From NCBI RefSeq assembly GCF_901709675.1, contig NC_051108.1, positions 5,986,631 through 6,050,630 on the forward strand: 64,000 bases of DNA, written 5' to 3'. Below, one piece after another: positions 38,401 to 52,304 of this stretch; the stretch's first letter is position 1; each line of letters opens with the position of its first letter. This DNA is from Syngnathus acus. Taxonomy: Eukaryota; Chordata; Actinopteri; Syngnathiformes; Syngnathidae. The notes below the pieces were generated by a model. It made no database searches. It worked only from the letters and a program-made list of their open reading frames with translations, and was not told where the DNA came from. The position numbers and the translations under genes are program-made.

Positions 38401-41400
38401 ACGCCATGGCAACACTGAAAAACGTCATATTGAGGGGAACGCGAGAGAGAGGTGAGATGCAATCAGGGCGGGGGGGGCTCATTTTCAAGACCACCTAATG
38501 ACATTTATAAAACAAAGAATCGCCCAGAGGAGAGATAGCACTTGGACAATTTAGTCACGGATAACAAATGAGGTTCAGCTTTAAAGCCCCTGAACATTGT
38601 CAGGGTGCTATTACTTGCTAATGCTAAGAGACAGCCATTGATACTGATGTTACCGCTGCATCTTATTGTTAGCCGTGCTGATTAAAAAAATAAATTAAAT
38701 TAACATGAAAAATTAAACCACATAACGTATTGCCCTTCCTTGTTCTTCAGTGAAGTCGATCGGCCACAAACCATTTTAATGGCGCATTACCGCCACCAAA
38801 TGATATTGTCCTTCCACGGCTATGAAACAAGTCGATGGTGGCTGGAAGATGCGAGAGTTGGCACCGCTGCAATTTCGGGATTGCAATCGGAGGTCGGTAA
38901 TAATGTGTTCCATTTACTAAAGTAATATTTTGGATAAACTTGAGACTGTGGCTACTGATTGCAAAGATATGCTGCAATGCATTACAATAGTCTATTTTTC
39001 TTGCGTTTCAGGTGGTGGACTGCATCTCAAATGCAATTTTGGAAGCAACTGCAGTTTCTCTGCTTTGCCTGGATGTCAAGGTATCATCTCGCCTGTGTGT
39101 GTGTGTGTGCGCTTGTGTGTGTGTGCGTCATACTAAGCAGACCCCGGTGAATCAAGAGAAGTGCTGTTCATCAGCATTTACAAGTCTCCCCTGCCATTTT
39201 GCAAGTGTTTTCCTTCGCACGGCATCCGAGCGGGAAGCAAAAGTCAGGCTAGGATGGCGAGGAGCAAACAGACACACAACCAAGCCTCGTCATATTTTCC
39301 GACATCTAGCTGTCTGGAACAGGCAGAAGACGGAGCTCAAACGCTCATCTGCATTCCGCCGCCGTTCTTGTGCGATCGCACCCCTGATGTGAGGGGAGGG
39401 GGCTTATGACCTGGGATTTTCTCTCACAGAAACCTTGAAAAGCACTCTGGAATATCAATACCAGATGTGCACTCTCGTTCGCCCGTTTAATTCCTTGCGG
39501 GCGCGCAGAGTGGAAGATATGATGTATTGAAGGAGTGAAAGAAAAGTAAGTTCAATCCCTTCCCACGTTGCGTGCAGACAAAACCCCCGTAACAGCTCCT
39601 TTGTCGCGTTTTGCAGTGAAATGAGGACGGGCTAAATTGACAGTGAACAACATATCCTATTTAAAATTCTGGTTAGGAAAAAACGAACTGCATTGGTCCC
39701 TTGAGGTAAAATCTGTTTTTAAAGAAAAAAACTAGAACTCTGTAATCTTGTACTTAACATAAAGCAAAATAACAAATAGGATGCACAAAAAAAAATCTTT
39801 TTGTGCCCTATGAATTAACGGGGCAATTCATTTTGTTGTTTCATTATCTGTCTACATGTGTTGCTGCACTATTTGTGTTCGAATAGCTTCTACAAGCACA
39901 ACTATCAATGCTAACGAAGCATGTTTATCGCGTCTTTTTTTTTTTTGTTGCCATTAGCATTAAAGCTATGTGGTTGTTTTGAGACAAAAAAAAAAAAGAA
40001 ATCATCCAAATCATGATACATTTACTTGTTTCTCAAGGTGCCACCATGCAAGATTGCCCAGTAAACTCTTCCAAAGCCCTTGATTGATTTTTCAATTGGA
40101 TTTAGGTCTGGGCTTTGGCTTGTTGTGGCTTATCTGCGTGTGAAGCATGTCGGATGTAGTAGAGGGGAGAAAAATAAAAATAACGAGGCGCGGTGGGCCC
40201 CCACGGAAGATTCAAAGGATGCCTGCAGGCGCTCGGGAATAAAAAAAAACACGTGATGACTAACACTTTGACACGAGGCAAGGAGATGCCTTATTTAATT
40301 TGTGTAAAAATATGATAAAGCTCGTTTATCACCATGCTTTTCCGCACATAGTGATCTAACAGACACTGAGGCCCAATTAGTGGCTGCATGTATCCAAATA
40401 GCACCTGTAGCAGGGGGGAAATGGCTAATTACTGCAGGGTCCAGATGCTAACCAAAACAGCAGCATCTAGCAAGCAAAGTTCCCTGTATGCAATTAAAGG
40501 TGATTTACGGGGACCATTAATGTAGATTAGCATATACATAAATATATTTTTCATTAGATTTAAAACTTAACCTCATTGAACTCCATTGCTAACCAAAACA
40601 GAAGCACCCTTCTCTGCACAGTTCTCATGATCCTATGTTACCTGGCAACAACATTTTGCATTCCAGTAGACGCTCATGATGTGCGGCCGCGCCACAATAT
40701 TGCGCTCATCCACGTCTCGAGAAGCTACGTGACCTATTTGTTCCACCTGCAGTTCTCCAAAGACAATTTATGAGTGATTCACTCCACAATGTTGCATGAA
40801 TCCATGATTATGTTCCGGGGGAGCTGCATGTAAAGTTCACCGTACATTGTTTAACATGGCTTTGCGGAGATGACGCTTAACGTTGCAGTAAATTCTGTCT
40901 TATCGTCCACGTTTATTCCACCTTTGCTGCGTTTCTCCATTTTTTTTAATTTCTATTTTAGTTTTCAACTTTGCTCTTGACACACAAACAAAGGCCTCCT
41001 CCCCTTCTGCAGTTGAGTAAACACTGCCCACCTTTTATCAATATTTTTCATTCGTCTTTAGAACAACATCAAACACCTATATTTTCTATGTATATTCTCC
41101 ACCCAGTTTTTGGAAGCCTCACATTGACTTTGCGCGCCATTAACATGCCCACTCACTTTGTGGACGCCATCATACCTTGCGACTGAGGTGTCATTTGCAT
41201 ATCATTTCGGCTTTGACAGCAGCAACAGAAAGAAGAAGCTTCATCAGTAGCGGCTATCGGCGCATCCTCGGGGCACAGGCAATAAAACATCTAGCGCAGC
41301 AGACATTTTATGTGAATTACAGCCTGGTGCTCACGACCAATCGATGTGGAAACTAAAATACATCTTTTTTTCTGACCTTGCAGGAGTGCTGCATAAAAGT

Positions 41401-43794
41401 ACACACCTCAAGTCAATTAAACACCACCCGCCTCCCCATCACAGGAGTTGATTGACGGCTACAGGGGAGATTTCTTTTTACCTTGCAGAGAACACATCCA
41501 GCCCTACAGTCAAAGGGAGAAGACCAGCATCTCCGCCTCAGAGGTAATAAAAGGAGCAAATTAATGCAGGTGTCCCGCACACGTTCTCACGGCTTCCGGT
41601 AACATGTGGCCGGCCTTGGCAGCCCTGTCGATGCCCTTCAAGGAGGGAAGAAGAAGCGGAGATCCGCCGCACCGGGAATGAGTGAGCATCGGTCGGAGGA
41701 AGGCAGCCTCACCTCCTCCCCAAAAAAAAAAAAAAAAAAGAGCGAGATAGAAATGGATAGAGAGGGACAGGAGGAAGGAGGCTGCTGTTTTGAACAGCTC
41801 CTGCGAATGACTGCAGCCAGATGTTCCTATAATTCCCCTCCCTCGTCCCCGCTCTCTCTCTTAATCTAGATTGCCTGCGAGGTTGCAGCCGTCATACATC
41901 CGCGCGCACACACAGCGCGCGCACGCATCTCGCTCGCCGGTTCCACTGGCGCTTGTGTTCGGAATTGCAATGGCGGCTGCACAGAGAGCGTTTGTGTGCA
42001 CAGACAGATGCAACACACGCACACACATGAGCCCTGCCTGCCGGCCGCGCTCACAGGCTAGCATCATCATTTATTCATGCGCACGCAGAGAGAGACTGCA
42101 TGCGCGACAGAATGCAGCATGCACCACTTTTCGCCTTCGCTCAAAGATATGGATTCGACAACGAAACTCACTCGCTAGCACCCCCTGGAAAGTTTACAAA
42201 ATCCAGCCCTCCGCACTTGTTCTGCTTATAAACAAGAATTGGAGTGTTTATCGTGACGGGAAAAAAAAAAAAAAAGTCTCAAGGTCCCATGTTTCAAATT
42301 GACGTCAGCCATTTTGATATACAAAGCAAATAAATCCCAGGCTTTGACAAAATTCCTTTGACAGCCCAAACAAGCCCGAATGGAAAGCAGGTGTTTTCGA
42401 CAGATGGGCAACGGTAGATTGTGAAGCTTTAATGTTTAATTAGTTTAGGGAAAGATCTAATTGAATAGGATGTGATGAAATATGTTGTTGTTTCTGGGTG
42501 TTCTTGCATCTGTTACAATCACAGTACGCCGCAGATCAGTCGTTGAATAAATGTTGACTTGGCTGAAACGTAAAGCTCCCCCGTCCGTCCCCTGTGGATC
42601 TGTTGGCACGTAATAACAACCCCCCCCTTCCGCTTTCCGCATTTTATACCTCCTATAAGTCAAGTTTATTTAGCCCTTAATCACAAAAGTGTCTCAAATG
42701 GCTTCAAGGGCCCAGTTCACAAAAATAACATTGAGGAAAGGGGAAAACTGACAGGAAAGAAAACTATTTGACTGTATTGATGCAATTTAAAAAAAAAAAA
42801 AAAAAAAAGTCTGCCATTTTGTTTCAAATAATACTGCATGTTCACACACATACACACTCCCGCCAATTTAGAATTGGCATGGAGGATTTCTATTCTTAAT
42901 CAATACCTTGATCTGAATGCCTCAGCGGCTCAATAAGAGCTTGAGTTAGGTCATCTTGGCAAGAGCTTCATTGACCACTTCATTAGGAACACCGTTGGGA
43001 TTCTTTTTCTCTTGAGTGGCTGACTCCATACATGACAAAAAAAGGCTTAGAATATGAAGTACCAAATGGTACAGTCCGGTCTACAAAGTACGTTATTATG
43101 GCTGTAGTATGTTATGAGTTGATACTTCTATTTTTATACCCTTGACTTTAGTAGCATAGGAAAGAAAAAAATGTTGGCCTTGAAAAGACCTGTCGTTAGC
43201 TTCAAGTCCAATTAGTAGGCTCGACTGTGCACATTAGGGGAATGATGGTTTGTCCCATGGGTGTGACTACTTTTGTATCCTTGACTTTGACATACCTTTG
43301 AACCATACTTCAACTTTGCACGGCCCGATAGTTACCTTGAGGTCCAATTATTATCTTTCCGAGTTATAGAAATGAACACCTACCTGCTCGTGAAAGCTCC
43401 AGCGGGACTCTTAAATCATGATTATTTCAAAGAATATCACATTTATTTAAATGCAGCCTATTGTAATAGAAACACTTTACAGCGGCCGTAATTACAATGC
43501 TTGGCGGACGGGAATTGTGAATGTCGGAACCCGTGAGTGAGTGAGTGAGTCACCAAGAGAGTTGGCGGGCAGAACATTGCGTTTGATACAATATGTGCCT
43601 CCACACACACAATCCAGTGTTTGCCGCTATATTGAGGATTTCTTTGTGGAATGTACCAAATCACGGAAATCCCTGCAACATTAAATATTTTACTAGTTTC
43701 TGTAAAATTTCAAGTGCTTGTAAAAACGGACTGATTCTACATTTGACATTTATGAAATAAACTATGAAAGTGGAACCTACAGAGGTTTCAGAGT
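35475..43794. other. Gene-free region upstream of lrfn5; possible non-coding first exon(s)
   Basis: No coding exon is recognised. The 5' UTR acceptor next to the lrfn5 start codon implies untranslated exon(s) on the minus strand somewhere to the right. The CpG-richer stretch at about 41580-42130, with an A-run near 41720-41738 and GCGC/CACA tracts, is the best candidate promoter, but this is a guess. GT tracts lie near 39096-39126, an A19 run at about 42789-42808 and a GAGT tetranucleotide run near 43531-43550. Lrfn5 lies in a regulatory gene desert in mammals, so conserved elements are plausible here. Confidence 0.4.
42655..42745. repeat. Fish LINE 3'-end fragment
   Basis: Reads 'CAAGTTTATTTAGCCCTTAA ' followed by 'TCACAAAAGTGTCTCAAATG', a familiar dispersed teleost repeat signature. 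Short and without coding potential. Confidence 0.5.
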
Positions 43795-43968
43795 TCAGTG
43801 GCTGATGTCTTCCAGGAGCTGCTCAGGGGTGAGCTCATCGGTCTTCACCCCCGTGCGACTCTTCATCTCCAAAAAGAGGCCCTCGATGTCCCGTGGCGGG
43901 TCGGCAATGCTGCGACTCCACAGGACCTCGGTGATGCCCAGCAGCTCGCGCACACGTGCCGCGATGGC
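43795..43968 (-). CDS. Unassigned terminal coding exon
   Basis: On the minus strand, acceptor CTCGGCAG precedes 57 codons and a TGA stop. The peptide runs AIAARVRELLGITEVLWSRS, then IADPPRDIEGLFLEMKSRTG, then VKTDELTPEQLLEDISH. Its composition (amphipathic, charged, GC-rich third positions) is strongly coding-like and unlike the surrounding AT-rich DNA. I do not recognise the family. No upstream exon was found between it and aldh6a1, whose first exon starts 1.4 kb away on the other strand. The parent gene may start near 45.3 kb, sharing a promoter region with aldh6a1, or its other exons may be short. LIN52, the mammalian head-to-head neighbour of ALDH6A1, does not match. Confidence 0.5.
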   Translation of the reverse strand, partial: AIAARVRELLGITEVLWSRSIADPPRDIEGLFLEMKSRTGVKTDELTPEQLLEDISH

Positions 43969-45368
43969 CTGCCGAGCACACGGCGGGTGAGTACGTTAAA
44001 AAGTTGTATAAGGGTGAAAGGGAGTCCTTTGATGGCCAAAATGTTTGTTTGGTGATCTCATCTTGCCGAGAATTGAGAGCGTTTCGGCTTTTGAGAGCCA
44101 GATGAAGGAGTGTGCGTGCGTGCGAGCATCTTGAGTAAAATAGTCCTTCATTATTTGTTTGCACCTGCTTCCACCCTGATGCTGACACACTAGAGCAGAC
44201 GCACTGAGCTAATTTAACAGACAAAGAGACGAGGGGAAAACAGCTTTTTATTTTTGGTGATAGACTTGCAATTTCAAACAATGAGAGCCAATACAAGCTG
44301 TTTCCAAAATTTTGCCAAACATTCAGCTTTATGAGAAGGGGTATTAAATTAATCAATGCAAAGTGAGTGTCCTTCAATGTGTAGGTGTAACCTAATTAAG
44401 GGGCCAATGAATGCGTGTGAGTCATTTGAATTAATTCAAATCAAGGCACACAAGTGTTTGGCAACCAGATGGCATATATTGGGTACGATAATGTGTGCTG
44501 CAGTATCTTTAACCTTATTCCGGCTTGTATTTTATGCTTGTTTTTGATATTTTAAGCATTGTGAGTAGTTTTTACTACCTGCATGTGTTTGAAATCTGTG
44601 ATTCCGAGTCTTGGCATGTGGACACAATCCACAAAGATCAGCTTTCTACCTGTGACACAGTTCTCAGTGAAGCACAGCTGCCATGGAAACAATGTGAATG
44701 ATTACGATCACTATTGTCATCCTCTGTTGTGTCTGATTAACATTACAATGTCAACCTACTTTATACTGCGGAAACCCTATGGACTCAATCCATCTTGCAA
44801 CATCCTCGCAACTCCACTGCAGGAACTCCATGTTGCGTGTACCCATGTTGTCATGGAAACAGGCTCTCGACGACTCGAGTCGCTTACTTTGCCTTCAGCT
44901 TGTATCAAAGCGAGCTTTGACGCTTGAAAAATAAAGATCGATTTTGTAAAATTAGAATACTTTGACTTGTTTGACGTTGCTACGCAGAGCTTTTGACATT
45001 TTTTGACGCATACATTCCCAGGAGGTTTGAACTCGAGACAAGTTCAACTCCGATGACGGTGTAAGAGCATCCAATCAGCTTCTAGGAAATTCGGGCGGCG
45101 GTTGAATAACGCCTGTTGATTGGTCCGCTGTTAAAATGTCCCGCCTATTAAGGAAGCCTAGCCACGGTGACGTTTTTAGTCGATTCACAAACAGCATGGA
45201 ATAATAAAAGCCACAAACATCGAGCACTCCTATCGGTGTATAGATCGCAGGTTAAACTACCAGCCCCGCCCCCCCGTCCCCCATGTTTGCTAGTGGACGT
45301 TTGGACGGCTTCTACGCGTTCTGTGGTGGGTCACTCGAAGGACTAAAACAGTAACCTTAGTTCCCGCA
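43969..45368. promoter_or_regulatory. aldh6a1: Intergenic region with the aldh6a1 promoter
   Basis: AT-rich to about 45000, then more GC-rich up to the aldh6a1 start codon, including GCCCCGCCCCCC near 45265, a good Sp1/GC-box type site. No TATA box is evident. It may be bidirectional if the 43.8 kb exon belongs to a divergent gene. Confidence 0.45.
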
Positions 45369-48300
45369 ATGGCTGCAATACTCCGCTTCGTGCTGAATAA
45401 GAAGGTAAAGCAAAGAAACGTCTTAAAGTGTCCCATTATCACTTGAGCTAGTGAGTTGAAGCTAACCAGCTCCGTGGCTAGCTTGTAGCACGCGCTGCAG
45501 CTCTGCTTGCGCGTCAGACTTGTTTGATCAGTCGTCCGTATCTGCCTTTTTAGTTAAATAGAGTGTTGAATAAACTTGTCTTGATTATTTACATAAGATA
45601 CGGGTTAGTTTGCGTAACGCGAACAAAAGAGTCAAATGTTAACCAAATTTGTTTTATAAATACCTTCCAGACATCCCCCGTGCAGCTGGGCCGTATGTGC
45701 TACTCGTCTGTGGTAAGAAGAGATCTCACACTGTGCAACTAGTCTCACTCCCCGACACATAACGTTACATTGACGATCAGCGTCACTGTGACAAGTCATT
45801 CACGTTACTTTTTCACAAAGAAAACCGTAAAACACAAGTCCCTTTTAAACTCTCGCGTGTTTTACCTCAAGGAACAAACCTACTTTCTAGGGGGGGGTCA
45901 CTTGAACAAAATAAAGTGTAAACCCATCTATCCAATGAGCACGTGAGCATGTATTTGTGTAACCTCTGCAGCCCACCACCAAGCTGTTCATCGATGGAAA
46001 GTTTGTCGAGTCCAACACATCAGAATGGCTCGACATTCACAACCCTGTAAGTATTTATAAATGCATGCCTATGCCATCTTTGTAATGCTATTAAAGGAAG
46101 TTAGAGGAGATAAAACAAGTACTACAAAAGATATCCGAGGCCTCAGCAACATTCAGGCAAGCTTATGATGGCTCGTTAATACGCGAGTCAAATTTACAAC
46201 GTTGTTAAGGACCAGAAAAAGATTTTGCTGTAAATGTTAATGCACGAGCTGAAGTAAGGACTGCAGTCAGTGTGTCTGAACGGACTGTCTCTGCTCCTCG
46301 CCACCCTCGCAGGCCACTAATGAGGTGGTGGGCCGTGTTCCCAAAGCCACGCAGACGGAGATGCTGGCCGCCGCGGAGTCCTGCTCCCGTAGCTTCCGCT
46401 CCTGGTCGGAGACGTCCATCCTAAGCCGCCAGCAGATCTTCCTACGCTACCAGCAGCTCATCAAAGACAACATTGTAACAAGTTTTTTTTACTTGTGCAA
46501 TTTCCATTGAATTTTGCCTAACCTTGTCTCTCTATTTTTCAATTCTAGAAAGAGCTGGCTAAGATGATCACGCTGGAACAAGGCAAGACTCTGGCTGATG
46601 CCGAAGGTGATGTCTTCCGAGGACTGCGTGAGTAAAAGTATCTAATTTGCAAAAACAAAACAAGTTACTTATATTCATCTTTAACACCAAACTTTTTATG
46701 AAGTGACTTATGGAAAAGGTGCAATGACACTAATTAAGAATCAGAGTCAAAAATAAAACACAATAACAAGTTAGCCCATTTTCAGTACTGCGTTTCCTTC
46801 GTTTAAATCACAGTTTGCATATTGGCAGAATACAAACAAAATGCGACTTGCAACAGGCAAATTAAATGTTATTGATTAATTTAAAAGTCCCCCCAGGGAT
46901 GTGTTTTTTTTTTTTTTTCCCCCTGACTTTCTGCTGTTATTCATCTTCATGGATTGATGTGTTTCCGGTAAAGACAGCTGCACAGTGGATTGCGGCGCAA
47001 GGCTTCCTAAGCAGTCCCAGTGAGCTTTTTATGTCCGTCGTCTCCGGATTGATCGCTGCTGGCCGCTTAATGGGCCGCGATAAAAAACACAATTTCGTTC
47101 TCTCGGTCTCCCTCAGTTTTTTTTTCTTTCTCCCCCTTCTGGTGATAGGAAAAGAAATCCGCCACCAACTGTCGCACGCTCGTCCACAGTAAAAACACGG
47201 TTTCGGCTGACTCGGACGCTAGCGATGGCGCTAAATGGAATGCTCTGGAGCAGGATGACCGTGAAATTTATGGAAAGTTGTTAAAAAAAAAAAAAAAAAT
47301 CATCATGATGGTCAAAGCAAAGTGGCTGTCTATTAATAATACTCGTGCATCAGCATATATATCATGTCAGTGAGCCCACAAAACCTTCCACTGTTCAAAT
47401 GCTACAGATACCACTCCCCATTTTAGATATTTGTTGTCCCTCTCGTGTAGCTAAATCAACACAGACTCTTTATCTCTTTTCCGTCACTCCTGTTGAGGAA
47501 TTAAGATCCGCTCGCCAAAGCATTTCTTGGCGCAGTTCAAAGTAACGAGCGGCATTCCATTATCAGCAGAAAAGACAGGCGGTGGCGTGTGCTGGTGTGC
47601 CATCAGGTTAAGATTTACTAGCACGCTGCATTTTACCCAAAGGCAATCGACAGCTTCAGCAAGTGGAAAACATTAAGCCAACGGCTTGCTTAAACACAGC
47701 AACCCTCGATGTCTGTTGTTGATTTCAAGCGTGACTAAAATTTGTCGCTCGGGCAGAGGTGGTGGAGCACGCCTGCAGCATCACGTCGCTGATGCTGGGC
47801 GAGACGCTGCCGTCCATCACCAAGGACATGGACACATACACCTACCGCCTGCCCATCGGCGTGTGCGCCGGCATCGCTCCCTTCAACTTCCCCGCCATGA
47901 TCCCGCTGTGGATGTTCCCCATCGGCATGGTGTGCGGCAACACCTACCTGATGAAGCCGTCGGAGCGCGTCCCCGGATGCACCATGCTGCTGGCCAAGAT
48001 GCTGCAGGACGCCGGAGCGCCTGACGGCACGCTCAACATCATCCACGGGCAGCACGCAGGTCGGCGGCATAAGTCATGCGAGCGCGGCGTCTATTCAGAG
48101 GAGGATTTTATATCTTGTGTCTGTTTGAACGCAGCTGTCAATTTCATTTGCGACCATCCTGCCATCAAAGCCATCAGCTTTGTGGGATCCAACCAGGCGG
48201 GAGAGTACATCTACGAAAGAGGCTCCAAGAACGGCAAGAGGGTGCAGTCCAACATGGTACATGGTTTTTGTTCCTAATGCAAAGAACTTAGTAGTCTTAC

Positions 48301-49998
48301 TCTTTTCCATCTTTAGTCACTATTCATTACTTGCATTTTCCCAGGGCGCCAAAAACCACGGCGTGGTGATGCCGGACGCCAACAAGGAGAACACTATCAA
48401 TCAGCTGGTGGGCGCCGCTTTCGGAGCGGCCGGCCAGCGCTGCATGGCTCTCTCCACCGCCATCTTTGTGGGCGAGTCTCGCGAGTGGCTCCCGGAGCTG
48501 GTGGAGCGCTCCAAATCGTTGCGCGTCAACGCAGGTCAACATTGCCTCGCCAAGTCTCACCCACGTATTGCCGATTAACGACGGACAATGTGCAGGCGAC
48601 CAGCCCGGCGCTGACGTGGGACCGCTCATCTCTCCCGAGGCCAAGGCTCGCGTCGAGTCTCTGATCCAGAGCGGCGTCAATGAGGGCGCCCAGGTGCTGC
48701 TGGACGGCAGGAACGTCAACGTTAAAGGATATGAGAACGGCAATTTTGTTGGACCCACCATCTTGGCCAGCGTAACGGTGAGCCTCCATAAAATCTTTGT
48801 CTCTAGCCATTGTGTTTACATTTAAACATTAAAAAAAATGCTCATTGAAATACAGTTTTGTTTGTCTACGTGAATGCAGCAAATATTCGAGCATTCTTGA
48901 TAACGCATGTGTTGTATCGTTGCAAATGCTCGGGGGCGTACTTTGCCTGCCCATTGCTAAAATGTAATGTTGGGTGACCACAGATGCCGCTGTAAGAATC
49001 GCATCGCTACGAACAAAAACCGTGCCAACACTTGAACCGTTGCTTCCTTTTCACTGCGGGTAGGGTATTTATTCAGACAGAACATTGAATCCATAATAAA
49101 GGAAAGTTCTGCCGCACTGTAGTGTGTTCCCACAGCTGTTAAAGTCTTGCATACCCTGCTGAGCTTATATCCCGAGGAAGCTGAATAAAACGCTTTTTCC
49201 CAAGCATAAAAAGTTTGAACTTTCAAGCAGCTCTAGGCCAAGAGATTATAATTTATTGTTTAATGATGTCCCCAGCCGGACATGACATGCTACAAGGAGG
49301 AGATTTTTGGGCCGGTTTTGGTGGTCCTGGAGGCCAACGACCTGGATGATGCCATCTCCATGATCAACAGCAACCCCTACGGCAACGGCACGGCCATATT
49401 CACCTCCAACGGCGCCACGGCACGCAAATATACGCACGAGGTGGACGTGGGCCAGGTGAGATCAAGTCAAAGCCAAGAAAATGAAACAAACCTCAAAATA
49501 TTTTGTTTTATTGTATTTTTTTTTAAATTTATTTTACTATTTACTCTTTTTAAATAGAATTGTGTATGAAAATGCAAACAATTCAGTCCAGCGAAAATAG
49601 AATAGCATGACATTATGTACAGTAATGAAAAGTCATTTTGACTTATAGCAAATAATTAAACTCTTTGTCTGCATGTATGATTCAGTGACAATAATTTGTG
49701 CTTTTCGGCAGATTGGCGTGAATGTTCCCATTCCTGTCCCCCTGCCTATGTTCTCCTTCACTGGTTCCAGAGGCTCCTTCAGGGGAGACACCAACTTCTA
49801 TGGCAAACAGGTGAGAAATGTTCAAAATCCTACACTCACCACCAAAAAGGCGTCATCAGCTTGAACCGCTTTCTCTTGCTTTTTTTCGTGTAGGGCATCC
49901 AGTTCTACACACAGATCAAGACGGTGACGTCACAGTGGAAAGCCGAGGACGCCACCGTGACGAGCCCGGCTGTCACCATGCCGACCATGGGACGCTAA
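45369..49998 (+). CDS. aldh6a1: Methylmalonate-semialdehyde dehydrogenase, 12 exons
   Basis: Complete CoA-acylating aldehyde dehydrogenase of 524 aa (human 535). In the mitochondrial matrix it converts methylmalonate and malonate semialdehydes to propionyl- and acetyl-CoA in valine and pyrimidine breakdown. Exons: 45369-45404, 45671-45712, 45972-46046, 46313-46474, 46549-46627, 47757-48059, 48135-48256, 48345-48534, 48596-48777, 49276-49455, 49712-49810, 49894-49998, all GT-AG and in phase. The N-terminus ([12 protein letters not shown]) is basic and Asp/Glu-free, as a mitochondrial presequence should be. Family blocks include [41 protein letters not shown], the catalytic cysteine at about residue 306 in [26 protein letters not shown] and [11 protein letters not shown]; the C-terminus is MPTMGR. 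Intron 5 (1.1 kb) is the largest. No disruptions. Confidence 0.97.
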
Positions 49999-50525
49999 TT
50001 CTCCAGCACTGCCTTCAGTGACTTTGACATGTGCCTTGAAAAAAACATGGCGGAGGAATGGATGAAGGCTGCTTTTTAAAGTTGATTTTATTGTACAAAA
50101 CCGATTTTGTAGGTGGGGTTATTATCAGGCTGGTAAACAAGTCGTCATCAGCTTGCCTCCTATGGAGAAAGTGTTGTTGGTCCTCATTAATATTGCACAA
50201 CAAGTTGAAACCTCGTGATGTCCGCTGTGGTTCGGTTCAAGCCTAGAGTACCGATAGTAGGTCAATTTGAATTTCCAAGCAGTCACAGTAGTTTGAAAGT
50301 GTTTCAGGGAAACTGCAGACAAAGAAAATGTAAACGGGGCAAATACTTTCGTATGGCACTCGCTGACAAGAGCGTCACAGCATATGCGTAAATAATATAC
50401 AGTGTCATCATGTCTTGTGTTCCCAACTAAATGTGATGACACACTTGCATTTGTCATACTACCCTGTGTTACCCTGTGTAAGGTGTCTGTGTCAAATGAA
50501 TGGCAATAAATTGCAGCAGTTCACA
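49999..50525 (+). other. aldh6a1: aldh6a1 3' UTR
   Basis: Follows the stop codon. GCAATAAATTGC near 50502 is the likely polyadenylation signal. Confidence 0.6.
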
Positions 50526-52302
50526 TGATATTCTTGGTGAGTGTTTTTGTTTGGAAAGCCTCTCAGTGGACATGACAGTTGCTAAGTCTGACTGCCGTGA
50601 CGTCACAGCTATGCTAACCGTTGCACGAATTGTCAAGAGGAACATCATGGTGAGACGTCACGTCATTTCGTTCTGCTTTCACTACAGTTTTATTTGCAAA
50701 TTTGTCATCTAGGTGTTAAGAGGCAGTTGCATATTTGACCTAATTCGTTTTTTAAGCTCGGGTTTGCTTAGACGTGCTTTTGTGAGGTAGCATATGTGAA
50801 TGCCGACTGAATTCGTTCGCTCGCGAAAAGTTGGGAAAATAAGGAAACCCACTGGTGAAATTGGAGATAAGTTTCCCTTTTTTTGCAGTTAAATTTGTGC
50901 AAAAAAAAATCGAGTGTGCAAGCGAAGCTGAGCGTTTAGTTATTGGCAGTGGTTATTTTACCGTGGGTAAACGCTGACTGGTAAACATCACCTGCCACTT
51001 TTTTTACACAGCAAAACAATATTAAGAAACTTTGACCAACTCATTTATTCAGACTCCAGAGATATGTAATGTTGTTATAGTTATTCAAAACAATTATAAT
51101 GGTTCAATATGATTTAATAACTAGACCTTTAATGGCACTGTATGATATCTTAAGCCATTCATTTTGCACTCATTTGAAGAGTTTAAAATCCTTCAAACCT
51201 TACAGTTATAACGTGCTACTGGAGGTGCAATGATTGACAGTCGATCCAACGAGCTGATGTTTCTGTTCCTGATGACAACATGTTATCAGCAGGCAGGAGC
51301 AGTGATTTGACACTCACACGCTAGGCAATCGCTCCCCCGTCGCTCGTCCCGCTGTCTAATGACATCTCGTATCATTTATGTTCTCCTGCTAACAGGTTAT
51401 CTGTGTTAGAGATGTGACAGACGTCTGGCTGACATATCACAACAAACACGTCATTCAAGCAATAATACACAAAAATAAGTGCAATTTGACTGAATGTGTA
51501 GTACAAGTACAAAAAAATTATTAAATGGTTCTCATCCATTAGAGTGGAAATGAAGCGACTCCTGGTGTTCAGAAAATGGATAGATGTTTCTGCCCGAAGG
51601 AGACAAGAAGACATATTTTATTCAAGCACTTTATTCATGATCACCAATAAAGCAAAGTAACAAACTTAACTTGAATCTTTGTCCACCCTATTGGTGCCAG
51701 GAGGGGATGGGGGGGGGGGGGATTAAGTGTAGTCACAAGGTCCAGGAGGGACATGAGCGGTCTCAGTTGACCATAAGGGATGCCAAACCACTTCCCCAAT
51801 TGCATTTTTATTTCTTCAGAACCTGAAAATGAACTGATCTTTTCACTCAGGTGTGTTTAACGAGGGTAACTTGGAAAACATATTGGAACGCGGCCCCCCA
51901 AGGACTGGAGTTCAACACCCCTGGTATACCGTATTGGCCCGACTATAAGACGACTCCGATTGTAAGACGACCCCCTCTTTTTCAAAACTCAAGTTTGAAA
52001 AAAGACTTTTTGACTCAAGTTTGAAAAAAGACTTTTTGAACACCAAATTTAATTTTTATACAGAAAACCCTAGCCCTAACCTGGGCTATGGGGCTTATGT
52101 GGCTATTAAATAAAATAAAATAACTCATTTTCAAATCAGACCAGTAAAAACTGGTCAAATATTAAAAAAATATTTTTAAAAGTGAAGAAAATTTGCAATT
52201 TTAGTAATGACACTCGAATTTGATGCACAATTTGTCTTCATGGGCCACATAAAATGATGTGGCAGGCCGTATCTGGCCCCCGGGCCTTGAGTTTGACACC
52301 TG
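50526..52302. other. Intergenic DNA with DNA-transposon relics
   Basis: No gene seen. From about 51850 the sequence is repetitive: a hAT-type right end (GGAGTTCAACACCCCTGG) near 51907-51924, then a MITE-like start (ACCGTATTGGCCCGACTATA ) at about 51929, and another hAT-like right end (TTGAGTTTGACACCTGTG) ending about 52304, where the 0.7 kb duplication begins. Confidence 0.5.
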
Positions 52303-52304
52303 TG
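51929..52304. mobile_element. MITE and hAT-end relics
   Basis: 'CCGTATTGGCCCGACTATAA ' and 'TAAGACGACCCCC' are a common fish non-autonomous element signature. Inside, a 26-bp unit (51987-52012) is perfectly repeated at 52013-52038. The right edge has a hAT-type terminus. No transposase remains. Confidence 0.5.
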
